DNA from: Aureobasidium sp. EXF-3400
Lineage: Eukaryota; Ascomycota; Dothideomycetes; Dothideales; Saccotheciaceae
Direction of reading: 5' to 3'
Assembly (NCBI GenBank): GCA_024195585.1
Contig: SWBL01000023.1
Location: 186,001 to 250,000 of the forward strand
DNA length: 64,000 nt
Part shown: in pieces, positions 11,172 through 22,141 of the stretch
Position numbering within the stretch: position 1 is the stretch's first letter
Layout of the letters: each line of letters opens with the position of its first letter
Notes under the pieces: model-generated
What the model saw: the letters and a program-made list of their open reading frames with translations, nothing else
Told to the model about the DNA's origin: nothing
Databases searched by the model: none
Position numbers and translations under genes: made by a program

Positions 11172-11177
11172 ACGCGT
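11172..11177. promoter_or_regulatory. MluI cell-cycle box (ACGCGT) before MGS1
   Basis: One ACGCGT lies 62 bp upstream of the MGS1 ATG, with a partial copy (CGCGTC) at 11191, in the 213-bp divergent spacer shared with BNA3. In fungi MBF binds this box to drive DNA replication and repair genes at G1/S, which fits MGS1 better than BNA3. A single 6-mer is weak evidence. Confidence 0.35.
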
Positions 11178-11238
11178 CTTCTCGGCCGACCGCGTCTGTC
11201 CTATCCAAACAATGTAGGTACTTTCTTAACCACGTCCC

Positions 11239-13002
11239 ATGTCATCCCATCAGCTCGTCGATTGTCCTATCTGTAGCAAGCCCGTCAAGGAGCTGAATAT
11301 TAACCGACATATCGATTCTGGTTGTGAGTCTTTTATCGACGATTCGCCTCCAGCAACCCAGCAAAATGCACCCAAATCCACTCAGGTCGCCAGTTTCTTT
11401 CAGACTCCGGCGGCCAAGCGTACTCAGTCCACTCCTACCTCCACACAAGCCTTGAATGGCGCTGCACTTCCGAAACCTACTCAAACACCGATCACAACTA
11501 CAAAACGGCCTCTGGAGGACATCAAAGACGAAGATACACCTCAACCTTTGCCTAAAAAATCTAAGAATGTCAATCTCGAAAAGGCTGCCCCTTTGGCTGA
11601 GCGAATGCGACCGCAATCTCTGGATGAAGTTCAGGGTCAGGAGCTTGTAGGTCCAAAAGGTATCTTGCGCTCCTTGATTGAAACCGATCGCGTCCCTTCC
11701 ATGGTGCTATGGGGCGGACCAGGAACTGGCAAGACAACTATCGCTCGATTGATAGCCAAAACTGCCGGAAATCGCTTTGTCGAGATCAACAGTACCTCTT
11801 CAGGCGTTGGTGAATGCAAGAAACTATTTGCCGATGCTCGCAACGAGCTTTCTCTCACTGGCCGCAGAACCATCATCTTTTGTGATGAGATCCATCGTTT
11901 CAGTAAAAGCCAGCAAGATGTGTTTCTGGCCCCTGTCGAGAGTGGTGTCATCACTTTGATCGGTGCGACAACGGAGAATCCAAGCTTCAAAGTCATAAAT
12001 GCTCTTCTGTCGAGGTGTCGAACCTTCACTCTTGCCAAGCTAGACGACGAGCACATCACATCCATCCTGAAGCGTGCTCTGACCCTCGAACCTCCTACAA
12101 CACCACACGCAGCAGAGTTGTTGGAAGGGAATGACTATGCACTGCTTCGTTATCTTGCCAGCTTTGCCGACGGGGATGCGCGTACAGCATTGAATCTTCT
12201 CTCTCTTGCTCTAGACTTATCTAACGATCCTGAAATTACTGTCGAGACTGTCAAAGAGAACTTGACTCGGACGTTAGTATATGACCGTCAAGGTGACCAA
12301 CACTATGACACCATCAGCGCCTTTCACAAGAGTGTTCGTGGCAGCAATCCCGATGCGGCCCTCTACTATCTCGCCAGAATGCTCCAATCTGGTGAAGACC
12401 CTGTTTATATCGCGCGGCGAATGGTAGTCATGGCTAGTGAGGATATTGGTCTCGCAGACAACACTTTGCTACCACTGGCAACAGCAGCTTATACGGCCGC
12501 CAAAGAGATCGGTATGCCGGAATGCAGGATAAATCTGGGCCATGCAGCGGTCGCACTTGCCGAAGCACCAAAGTCTACACGCTCGTACCGAGGTCTCAAC
12601 GCTGCATATGCTGCTCTAGCAGAACCTGGAGTTGCAGGATTGCCTATTCCAATACATCTCCGTAATGCCCCTACGAGGTTGATGAAAGAGTTGGGCTATG
12701 GCAAAGAATACAAGTACAACCCGGATTACAAAAACGGCAGAGTCAATCAGGAATACTTCCCGGAGAAGCTGCAAGGCAAGGTCTTTCTGCCAGAAAATCA
12801 CCTCGGGGACAAAGTGGATCCCGACCTCCCTCCCGATATGGAGCAGAAACAGAGTCAATCCGCAGACGACGATGAAGAAGAGCCAAAGGAGTGGTCAGCT
12901 GAAGACGAGGGAGCTCTAGCAGACGGCGACGAAGTGGATGATATTGCAGGCGAAGAAGAGGGCAATGGTGAAGAGCGCATACTCAACCCTGATGGTGAAT
13001 GA
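11239..13002 (+). CDS. MGS1: DNA-dependent AAA+ ATPase MGS1/WRNIP1 (RarA family)
   Basis: Intronless, 587 residues. MGS1/WRNIP1 acts at stalled replication forks with ubiquitinated PCNA and polymerase delta. A UBZ4-type ubiquitin-binding zinc finger opens the chain: Cys9, Cys12, His24 and Cys29 with spacing C-x2-C-x11-H-x4-C and an acidic residue at 26. A PIP-like motif STQVASFF (47-54) with a basic flank (AAKR) follows in the disordered linker. The AAA+ core carries Walker A GGPGTGKTT, Walker B IIFCDEIHRF, sensor ATTENPSF and LLSRCRTF. The C-terminal MgsA/RarA tetramerisation domain shows DPVYIARRMVVMASEDIGLAD and YKYNPDYKNGRVNQEYFPE. An acidic tail of about 45 residues ends the protein. The start ATG at 11239 places the zinc finger at the extreme N-terminus, as in orthologues. 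Confidence 0.95.
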   Translation: MSSHQLVDCPICSKPVKELNINRHIDSGCESFIDDSPPATQQNAPKSTQVASFFQTPAAKRTQSTPTSTQALNGAALPKPTQTPITTTKRPLEDIKDEDTPQPLPKKSKNVNLEKAAPLAERMRPQSLDEVQGQELVGPKGILRSLIETDRVPSMVLWGGPGTGKTTIARLIAKTAGNRFVEINSTSSGVGECKKLFADARNELSLTGRRTIIFCDEIHRFSKSQQDVFLAPVESGVITLIGATTENPSFKVINALLSRCRTFTLAKLDDEHITSILKRALTLEPPTTPHAAELLEGNDYALLRYLASFADGDARTALNLLSLALDLSNDPEITVETVKENLTRTLVYDRQGDQHYDTISAFHKSVRGSNPDAALYYLARMLQSGEDPVYIARRMVVMASEDIGLADNTLLPLATAAYTAAKEIGMPECRINLGHAAVALAEAPKSTRSYRGLNAAYAALAEPGVAGLPIPIHLRNAPTRLMKELGYGKEYKYNPDYKNGRVNQEYFPEKLQGKVFLPENHLGDKVDPDLPPDMEQKQSQSADDDEEEPKEWSAEDEGALADGDEVDDIAGEEEGNGEERILNPDGE

Positions 13003-13853
13003 CAATGAGGGCTTGGGACTGCCAGTCCTGAGCATTCCCGAAATGTCGTCTCTGTGTGCCAAAAAGGATGCATCCCTGAATAGTGTACAAATCACAAGCA
13101 TCGTGCATCCGACTACGGATCGAGTCAAGCTTCGCACATTCAGCTTGTTCTTGACACAGTCCTTTGCCCTGTCGAATAGTGTTGAAAGCTTATGTGAATC
13201 CATATACTCTTCCGCGTCGTTGTTCTGAATACCGAAAGACAAAGTGACCATGAAGCTTGCCGTCGTAAGCCAAGGATGCTAGGCTCACCAGCTTCCAAGT
13301 GAGTACACATGGCGATGGTACGAAATATCGTGCAGGAAGCGTGACAAAACAGAATTACACATGGCGTCCGTGTGCAAAGCCATCTCATGCAGAACGCACC
13401 TGATGCGTCGAGCAAAGTGGATCGGTACACAGTGCTGGGATCTTAGAGCCACACAAAGAGGTCAAATGACATTGTGTGAGTGTTGAGGGAAGGAGGTGTA
13501 CAGATGTCGGTGGTTTCTTCCTTCGTCCTGATGCCAAGCAGATTTGAATCTTGGAATGCAAGCCAATCGATGAGGCACGCCGTCGTTACGCACGTTGATG
13601 TCCATCAGACCGACTGCGTACAGTTCATTGATCCTATCCACACTTGTAGACACGGATGTTCACGTGAGGAGATACCGAATTCAATAAGAACAAGGAGATT
13701 GCCACCGGCGTCCTGGAGGGTGGACGAGAAAACGATACCGACATCGAGCTCGGCCTTCTTCTTCCCGCACCCGCTGTTCCACTTCCACCGACATCACCAT
13801 CGCACAACGAATATTCGGCCGCGCGCCTTGACAAGCTCGCGCGCATTCTCGAG
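13003..13853. other. Intergenic; promoter side of SPX transporter
   Basis: This 851-bp spacer separates MGS1 from the transporter; both lie on the plus strand. The overlapping short frames on both strands show no family features. The last 200 bp, rich in CCG/TCG triplets, are probably the 5' leader of the transporter. Confidence 0.5.
13661..13666. promoter_or_regulatory. CACGTG box upstream of the phosphate transporter
   Basis: A palindromic CACGTG lies 188 bp before the transporter ATG. This is the core site of Pho4/NUC-1 bHLH regulators of phosphate starvation. The base expectation is one per about 4 kb, so placement and gene function are the only support. Confidence 0.3.
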
Positions 13854-16542
13854 ATGAAGTTCTCACACAGCATCCAGTTCAATGCCGTGCCCGAGTGGAG
13901 TAACAACTACATCTCGTACAGCAATCTCAAGAAATTGTCCGTCGCGTCTTGGTCGAGGCTCTTGGTTCCTGCCTACTGACGTACTTCAGAATATACTCTC
14001 TTGAGAAGAGGCTTCACCAGGCCAATGCCATCCATGAAGACGTCGAGTCATCACCACTTCTGGCCGGCGACTCCGAGGATCCCGACAAAGTCTTTGCGCG
14101 CGCCCTGGATCACGACCTAGAAAAGATCTGTACTTTCTACCAATTGAAGGAGCTGGAGATTTATGGGGAAGTCGAATCATTACTCCAGGATGAACACGAC
14201 TTCGAGGAAGAGACAAGAGAACAGGATGGAGAGCATGATGCAGGGCCCGCTGCACGGAACGGTACTCTGGCAAAAGCGAGGAAGACTAGTATGTTCAAAG
14301 GCTTCAGCATTGGTCGACGCCGACGTGCTAGTACCTTGAGCGGCCACCAGGAAGAACCCGACAGCGATGACGAGCGCACCGCTCTGACCAAGTCAACCTC
14401 ACGAGATGGAAATCCATATGACATGTCGGCGAGCTCCAACGTGGACACTTCATCGCGTCGTCGCCCGAGCAGCTCCCATGACTTTGACGACCAAGCTCTC
14501 GATGTGCTGTATAACGAAGGTGTAACTCTCAAGAAGCGAACCGTCAGCCTTTATGTCACCCTGTGCGAGCTGCGTTCCTTTATCCAACTCAACAAGACTG
14601 GCTTCGGAAAAGTCTTGAAGAAGTACGACAAAACTCTGGATCGCAAGCTTAAAGACAGTTATATCAAGGCTAAAGTCGACACTGCCTATCCTTTCCAACC
14701 AGAAACAATTGATCGCTTAAATGCCAATATCGAGAAAATTGAGACAGCATACGCAGATCTGGTGACTAAAGGCGACGTTGACCTGGCCCGCCGTGAGCTA
14801 CGTCTTCATCTGCGAGAACACGTCGTTTGGGAGCGCAACACTGTCTGGCGTGAGATGATCGGCATCGAACGCAAAGCTCAAGCTGCCAACATGGGTCTCG
14901 GTCAGACCATGCTGGGTGGTATTGAGGATCGTGGAAAAGCACGATTGCAGGGTGATGAGGAGTTAGAAGCTACCAAGGAGGTTGTGACACCTCTGGGTAA
15001 GTACAGGTGCCCACGCTTCCTCTTGTCAAGCACTTTCTACACTCTGGTGGCCGTGATCGCTGTGTTCTTTGTTCTGCTCTTTGCTCCGATCATGGAGTCT
15101 CCGGTCGAGCAGAACTGTTTGGCACTTGTCGTCCTGGTCAGTTTGCTCTGGGCCACCGAGGCCATCCCGCTCTTTGTGACGTCTCTGCTCGTCCCTTTCC
15201 TCGTCGTGGTCCTGCGCGTCGTCAGGTCCGAAGCCGAACCTCACCACCGTTTGGGGTCCAAGGCAGCAGCTACATTTATCTTTAGTGCCATGTGGTCGCC
15301 CGTCATTATGCTTCTGCTCGGAGGCTTCACTATCGCTGCTGCATTGAGCAAGCACAATATTGCGAAGATGATGGCAACATTTGTGCTCAGCAAGGCTGGC
15401 ACAAAGCCTCGCAATGTGTTGATTACCAGTATGTTCGTGGCCATGTTCGCAAGTATGTGGATTAGTAACGTTGCCGCTCCTGTGCTCTGCTTTTCCATTA
15501 TTCAGGTACGTGTCTGACCAAAGTTGAGTCGATGATGAGAAACTGACAGTCTCGTAGCCTATCCTCCGAAACCTACCTGCTGATTCGGACATGTCTAAAG
15601 CTTTGCTCTTGGGCATTGCTCTGTCTTCCAACATGGGAGGTGCGGCCTCGCCGATTGCCTCACCTCAGAACTTGATTGCTCTGCAGAACATGACACCGGC
15701 TCCTGGCTGGGGAGTTTGGTTCTTCGTTGCACTTCCGGTCTGCATCATCTCCATCCTCATGATTTGGGTTCTTCTCCTGGTAACTTTCCGACCTGGTCGC
15801 AACACCACCATTGTGCCCATCCGTCCTATGAAGGATAAGTTTACTCCTACCCAATGGTTTATCAGCTTTGTTACAGTCGTCACCATCATACTCTGGTGTT
15901 TCAGTCACCAGCTGGAGTTCATCTTCGGCGACATGGGTGTTGTTGCCATCCTTCCAATGGTCGTTTTCTTCGGTCTGGGTATTCTCAACAAGGAGGATTT
16001 CAACAACTTCCTCTGGACCATCATCATTCTGGCTGCTGGCGGACTTGCTCTTGGAAAAGCTGTCAACTCGTCTGGTCTTCTTCGCACCATTGCAGTATCC
16101 ATCACCACTCGTGTCGAAGGTCTAGGCCTCTATAGTGTATTGGTTGTCTTTGCTGCACTGATTGGCGTGGTGGCCACTTTTATTTCGCACACAGTCGCAG
16201 CTTTGATCGTGTTGCCTTTGGTCCAGCAGGTCGGCGAGGGAATGAGCGATCCCCACCCTAACCTTCTTGTTATGGGTAGTGTGCTCATGGCCTCTGCTGC
16301 CATGGGACTTCCTACTTCTGGTTTCCCCAACATGAGTAAGTTCTTGCCCCCCTTCAATTAATCTTCTGTTACAGAGGCTGACATTTCATGCTGCAGCTGC
16401 AATCATGATGGAAGAGCCAAATACTGGCAGACGTTACTTGCAGGTCAAGCATTTCATCACTCGTGGTGTCCCTGCCTCAATCCTGGCTTACGCTGTGATC
16501 ATCTCGATTGGGTACGGGCTGATGCTGGCTGTTGGGTTTTAA
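13854..16542 (+). CDS. PHO90: SPX-domain low-affinity phosphate transporter (PHO87/PHO90 type)
   Basis: 840 residues. Exons are 13854-13936, 13990-15505, 15558-16335 and 16397-16542. The first intron has a weak GTCCGT donor but a TACTGAC branch site, and it restores the SPX signature SYSNLKKLIYSLEKR. The SPX domain (about residues 1-290) senses inositol pyrophosphates; its lysine surface is visible in NKTGFGKVLKKYDK. A Ser/Asp/Arg-rich loop (about 100-200) interrupts it. From about residue 380 there are some 12 hydrophobic segments of a DASS/SLC13-type permease, with MWISNVAAPVL, SSNMGGAASPIASPQN and MGLPTSGFPNM as the paired SNT/P-like elements expected for substrate and Na+ or H+ coupling. 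The chain ends in a membrane segment. Low-affinity Pi uptake at the plasma membrane is most likely; a vacuolar Pho91-like role is the alternative. Confidence 0.92.
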
Positions 16543-17203
16543 ACAGGCTCGGGACCAGATGCTGGTGCTCTTTGCACAGGGCGTTTTGACCTCGTGATAT
16601 ATAGATCTATGACGGTGTACATTTTGGGGGTAATGGTCCTGTTTTTATGTGCATACATGGTAGACAGGAGTGAAGGGGGGGTGTGTTTTATGTTTAGATG
16701 ATTTCTCCTACATGAGCCCTGCAGTAATTCGAGCGATGTTTTAGAGGCAATTTTCCCGATTCGCCCGACCACAGTTTCGAGTAATGATGTTGGCTTTTGT
16801 GATGGATTCGATAGTTGGTGCCCCTTGCAAGCCACAGCAACATCCACAGATCTGATCTTGGTCCATGCAGAATGACGCAGCGCGGGGCTCGCGCCGGGCA
16901 AGTTACTGTTCGTGGTCGATCGAAACACCACACCAAGACTTGGTGGACTCCTCGGCGCGTGTTTGGAGCAGGTTTTCAGAGAGCTGCAGCGTTCCTTCCA
17001 ATCTCTAGTTCCTAGTTTGAACGTTATCACCTCCGAGGCGAGCCGGTCTTCCCTCTCTTTGTCCTTCTTCTCCTCCCTCTATCTACCTATCTCCAACTGG
17101 ATTCCTGTCGATTGAGGCCTTTGATTTGGTATTTTTGCAATCCGAATACCTGAGGTCGTGTGCGCGCAATCTAAGCACCGAACCAGTTGTACCACACACC
17201 AGG
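16543..17203. other. Intergenic; phospholipase D promoter
   Basis: 661 bp between two plus-strand genes. The right part contains a CT-rich tract (about 17045-17100), common in fungal promoters. No gene seen. Confidence 0.5.
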
Positions 17204-20200
17204 ATGGGTCTCATTGGAAAGACATCGCACGTCGACTCGTCCGATGAGCAGATTCGCGACTCCGACGATGCACAGCACAAGGGTGCTGCCGAGCACATCA
17301 AGCATCCTTTCTCTGATCTGAGGCAGAAATTGAAAGAGACGTCTCTGTACGACATCAAGGTCAAGGCCATCCATGCGAAACACAAAATCGGCAAGTGGCA
17401 GAACTTGGTCAACCCAAATCACCGCCACGACGAAGAGCACGAGAAGGCAACCGACGAGAAGAGAAACAGAGTTGCCGAAGGTCATCGCTTCGAGAGTTTC
17501 GCTCCCGAGAGAGACGGAAACAAGATCAAATGGTACATCGATGGGCGTGACTACTTCCATGCCGTCTCAGTCGCACTCGAAAGAGCAAAGGAAACCATCT
17601 ATATTGAGGACTGGTGGCTATCGCCCGAACTCTTCTTGCGTAGACCTCCCTTTTCCACTCAGCATTGGCGTCTGGACCATGTCTTGAAGCGTGCAGCCGA
17701 ACGTGGTGTTCAGATCTACGTTGTTGTGTACAAAGAGGTGAACCAAGCTCTTACTTGTAACTCGGCGCACAGCAAGCGCGCCCTTCGTGCCCTTTGCCCT
17801 GAAGGCACCCCAGGCCATGGCAATATCCATTTGTGAGTTCAAAACCGCGATTCTGCTCCGATCGCCGAGGGTCTTTGAAAGGCTTCAAGCGCATAGCTGA
17901 CATCAGAAAGCATGCGCCACCCGGATCACAACATTTTCGAGAACGCTGGAGACATGACCTTCTAGTAAGTCAGCCAAACAGTACATCAGGCTGTCACTAA
18001 CTCAGGCCAGTTGGGCGCATCATGAGAAGTTCATCGTTATCGACTTCGATCTTGCCTTCATCGGAGGTCTGGATCTTTGCTTCGGTCGCTGGGATCAGTG
18101 GCAACATCCATTGGCTGATGCTCATCCGGCGGGTGTCGAAAACGAGGTCTTCCCCGGACAGGACTTCAACAACAACAGGATCATGGACTTCCAGGACGTT
18201 CAAGACTGGAAGAGCAATGAATTGAGCAAGGCTGACTATGGGCGCATGCCATGGCATGATGTAGCCATGGGTGTCATCGGGCCTTGTGTCTATGATATCG
18301 CCGAGCATTTCGTGTTGCGCTGGAACTTCATCAAGCGTGACAAGTACAAGCGTGACGACCGTTTCGACTGGCTTACTCTTGAGGGTCGCGAAGGTGAAGA
18401 TGAGGATCTGATCGCAGTCCAAAGGCCTAAGCATCCTGTTGGAGAGTATATTCACCATCCAACTTCGCCTATGAACGTCAAAACTGGTAGACCAGACCCC
18501 AACAATGTTCAAGGTAGTGTTCACGCGCAGCTTGTGCGAAGCAGTGCAGATTGGTCAAGTGGTATTTTGACCGAGCAAAGCATTCAAAACGCATACTGTG
18601 AAATCATTAGAAACGCTGAGCACCTAGTTTACATTGAGAATCAATTCTTCATCACTTCGACTGGAGAAGAACAAGCACCAATTCACAACCAGATTGGCAA
18701 GGCTATTGTCGATGCTTGTGTCAGAGCAGGCAAGGAGGGTCGTAAGTTCAGAGTCATCATCGTTATTCCAGCTATTCCTGGATTCGCTGGCGACCTGAGA
18801 GACAATGCTGCTGCTGGAACCAGGTAAGTCGTGCTGGTATGCAGATTTCAAAATGAGGGCATGCTGACACATCTATAGAGCCATTATGGATTATCAATAC
18901 AAGTCCATCAATAGAGGTGAACACTCTATCTTTGGTCAAATCAAAAAGCAAGGCGTGGATCCTGAGAATCACGTGTTCGTCTTCAATCTTCGCTCATACG
19001 ATCGACTCAACAAGACACCAGCATTGAAGAAGATGGAAGACGAGTCTGGTGTCACTTACCAAGAAGTACAACGTGCTCAAGCTGAAGAAATCATGTCTTC
19101 GGGTGTTCACGGTGGTGCCGAGTCGTCCTCGTCAGACGAGGGTGAATCTGAAGATGACGAGAAGGAGCACTATTCGAGCCGCAAGAAGAAGTTCGAGGCT
19201 CGTAGAGCGGCAGCCGGACTTAGAAATGATCAGGTTATTAGCGAAGACAGTGTGGCTAAGAACGCTATGTTGGGCGAGAAGAAGGTTAGCGAGGAGAAGT
19301 GGGATGAGAATGATTTGGAGCAGGAGAAGGCCAACTGGGTGCAAGAAGAGCTCTACGTGCACGGCAAAGTGAGTCCGACTGTTTCCTCAAACGCCAGACA
19401 GGCACGCTAACCTCTGATCAGGTGTGTATTGTTGATGACAGAATCGCTATCTGTGGAAGCAGTAACATCAACGATCGCTCTCAACTGGGATATCACGATT
19501 CGGAGCTCACAATCATTATGGAGGATACCGAAGTGCTCCCCTCGGTCATGGACGGCCACGAATACCAAGCTGGTCACCACGCCGCAACCCTGCGTCGCAT
19601 GCTATGGCGTGAACATCTAGGCTTGTTGCCTGCACAGCCTCTAGATGCAGACGAGGACCCCAACGCTCAACCCCCAGATGTCTGCCCCAACAACTGGCAC
19701 GAAGGAGATGAGTGGGACAAGCTCGTTGCAGATCCTTTGTGCGACGATGTCTGGAACTTGTGGACTCAACAAGCGACCACTAACACCGAAGTCTTCCGTC
19801 ATCTGTTCCATGCGGATCCTGACGACAACATCCGCACATTCGAGGACTACCAAAACTTCCTCCCGAGGAATGACATGTTAGTTGAACCTAAAGCATATCC
19901 ATCATCAGATGTCCCGCCAGGTTGTTTATCTTGTCCGAATGCCCCATCAGAGCACCGTTCAAAAGAGCGTGTACTGAGTGGTATCTTGCGGACTCGATTC
20001 TACTTGGCAGGCGAAATCGTGATGTATATGCTTTTCAGACTTATCGTAATCATGCTAACGATACTTTCACTCCAGGAAGCAAGGTCATTTGTATAACAAG
20101 TACATGCCAGACGATGAGGTGAAACGCGCCCTCGACAAGATCAGAGTAAGTTGGACTTAGCTTTCATCAATACGATACCATGCATACTAATCTTGATCAG

Positions 20201-20299
20201 GGACATCTCGTCTGGATGCCATTACACTTCCTCGAAAACGCAGAGATGGCTGAAAAGGGACTTGCGGTGAACTACTACACTGAGAGTATCTATACTTAA
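17204..20299 (+). CDS. PLD1: Phospholipase D, two-HKD family (PLD1/SPO14 type without PX-PH)
   Basis: 869 residues in seven exons: 17204-17832, 17911-17964, 18011-18823, 18879-19368, 19422-19876, 20076-20145 and 20201-20299. The enzyme hydrolyses phosphatidylcholine to phosphatidic acid, a membrane signal in secretion and growth. HKD1 is His232-x-Lys234-x4-Asp239 (HEKFIVID) and HKD2 is His660-x-Lys662-x4-Asp667 (HGKVCIVD); both are complete. Other family blocks are IEDWWLSPELFLRRP, MPWHDVAMGVIGPCVYDIA, YIENQFFITS and CGSSNINDRSQLGYHDSE. Only about 100 residues precede the catalytic part, so there is no PX or PH domain. An acidic/charged insert (about 570-650) lies between the HKD halves. Exon 2 is only 54 nt, and intron 5 is 199 nt against about 50 elsewhere. 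The start ATG at 17204 is the first in frame; the upstream TTG is ignored. Confidence 0.92.
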
Positions 20300-20513
20300 A
20301 GCGTCTAAACGAGACGCTACAGGAGTCAAATGATGATATCGTTTTGCAAGGTGGCAGGTGGTTCTTGTGGGATATTCTTCTCGATCACGGGATCACGTTA
20401 CATATTACTCATTGGTATAATTATAGTTGCATGACCACGAGACTTTTTCAATCCTTTTCACGATTTCTCAATATGTCATTATTCATATCCTACATTCTGC
20501 ATGTCTGAGAAGG

Positions 20514-21567
20514 TTAAGAGCCATAAGCAAACTCTTTCATGTCCTTTGCGATGTTCTTGACACATTCAATGGCTTTATCACTCCAAGCAGTCATTTGCAA
20601 GAACCCGTGAGTCATCTTTTCATAGTGATGCCACCTGACCTCGTTCTTTGCCTTTTGCAACTTGCTGGCGTACTCGACGCCTACATCGCGCAAAGGATCG
20701 AATCCAGATGTATAGATTGCTGCTGGAGGCTGATCACCGAGTTTGCTGATATCCTGCATACCGGGAGAAATGTATCTGTTCGACGGCGGCACACCTCTGG
20801 GAAGATAGTGGTCTGCAAAACTGAAGATGCCGTTGCATTCCAGGTAGTAGCCTGTGTTGTTTTCCACGGCGGCTGGTGTATCGAAGGGAACGCGTGCTTC
20901 CGGGTAGAGCATGATTTGAGCGGCCATGGGCTTTTGCTTGTTGTCTTGACGGCGCAAGGTTGTTGCTGCTGTCATGTTGCCGCCGGCTGAGTCGCCGCCG
21001 CCCATTACTTTCGAAGGGTCTACGCCTCGAGCTTTACCACCTTCGCCTTGAAGCCAATCGATGACGGCGGAGTATTCATCTAGTTGGACCGGGAAGCGGT
21101 ATTCAGGAGCTAGTCTGTAGTCCACACCGTAGACCTATCAGGTATCAGAAGAGTGGGCGTGGTGATGAGATTGAAGAGGGAATGATTACCTGGACTCCAC
21201 TCTCCTCGGCTAGCAACCTCAGGCCATTCTCGAACTCATCGACTGAACCGACTGTGTATCCTCCGCCGTGGAAGTAGACCAGAGCTCCTGCCTGGCCATT
21301 CTTGCGCTTATCCTCACCGCTCTTGGGATACAAGACTCTGACAGGGATAGTTCCGTGAGGTCCACGAACGGCAGTGAACTCAACCTCGCCAATGGGGTGA
21401 ATCTTGTCCTTTGGGATTTTGTGGATACCAAAGACTTCGAGATGGTGGTTTCTCTCGTCATGGAAGTCTTCTTGACCACCAAGGTGGAGGTCGGGGTGAT
21501 TCTTCAAGAAGGTCTGGATGGAGGGGTGCAGCTGGCTGCGGGTACCTGTGGTTGGTATTTCAGACAT
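20514..21567 (-). CDS. Alpha/beta-hydrolase fold-3 esterase/lipase (HSL family)
   Basis: 332 residues. Exon 1 is 21567-21190 and exon 2 is 21134-20514, with a 55-nt intron in phase 0 (SGVQ to VYGVDYRLAPE). The hormone-sensitive-lipase signature is complete: oxyanion-hole HGGGYTVG, YRLAPEYRFP, nucleophile elbow GGGDSAGGN, Asp in SGFDPLRD and His in MTHGFLQM. There is no signal peptide, so it is probably cytosolic. Fungal members act on short-chain esters, steryl esters or carbamates; the substrate cannot be read from sequence. The gene is convergent with phospholipase D (214 bp between stops). Confidence 0.9.
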
Positions 21568-21990
21568 GGTGAAGATTGGGGATTGTTGTGTATATTAGAA
21601 CGAGGCTCAAAACTAGATAGAAAGAGCTTTAAGAAGGACACAATATGGACAATACGTCACGTTCGGAAGCAGGAGGAAAAGAGCTTCATTGACATGTAAA
21701 TGATGCTATCCAATGTGTCAACTCCCGATAGACCCGAGAAAGAAAGGATGCAATCCCCAAAATGTGGCATCATGCTGCAGTACTGAGCAGGCTGTCGAGC
21801 TTTCAGCAGATGCGGAGCCCACCTCCGTGGAGTGCCATCCAAAATAAAATGTTCGTCATGCCGTTGTCGTCAGAGAGGTAGAAACGCGTTCGAGGGTTCG
21901 GAGGGGTTCCGCGGGGTACATCAACTCGCTGATCGGCAGATCAATATGATATGATATACGAGCGGATCATTGCGCATCAAGAAATGGGCA

Positions 21991-22141
21991 TTAGTTAGGG
22001 CAGGTCTAGAAAATGATGTTAGGAACCCTCTAAAAGACAAGGCAAAGCAAGCGCGCAAAGGAGACATACAGCGCCGCATGAACCGCAAGACTTTCCACCC
22101 GAAATGGCAGCACCGCACTTGGGACAAGAGGAGTGAGACAT
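21991..22141 (-). CDS. 28-residue zinc-ribbon microprotein, spliced
   Basis: A small gene read by hand on the minus strand. Exon 1 (22141-22070) encodes 24 residues from ATG, and exon 2 (22005-21991) adds T-C-P-N and a TAA stop. The 64-nt intron is textbook: GTATGT donor, CTAAC branch site about 14 nt before the TAG acceptor. Cysteines are at 6, 9, 19, 22 and 26. CPKCG (6-10) and CGSCG (19-23) are separated by nine residues, the spacing of zinc-ribbon knuckles, and the last Cys lies in ATCPN. Without splicing the frame runs on about nine hydrophobic codons to a TAG inside the intron; splicing instead adds another Cys-Pro. Function is unknown; metal binding or a protein-interaction knuckle is inferred. 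Translation is unproven. Confidence 0.6.

Noticed and set aside
21568..21990. Search for a further exon of the esterase or of the microprotein between the two genes
   Set aside because: The esterase ATG at 21567 gives a family-length protein and the microprotein ends in a stop at 21991; the sequence between has no convincing coding frame.
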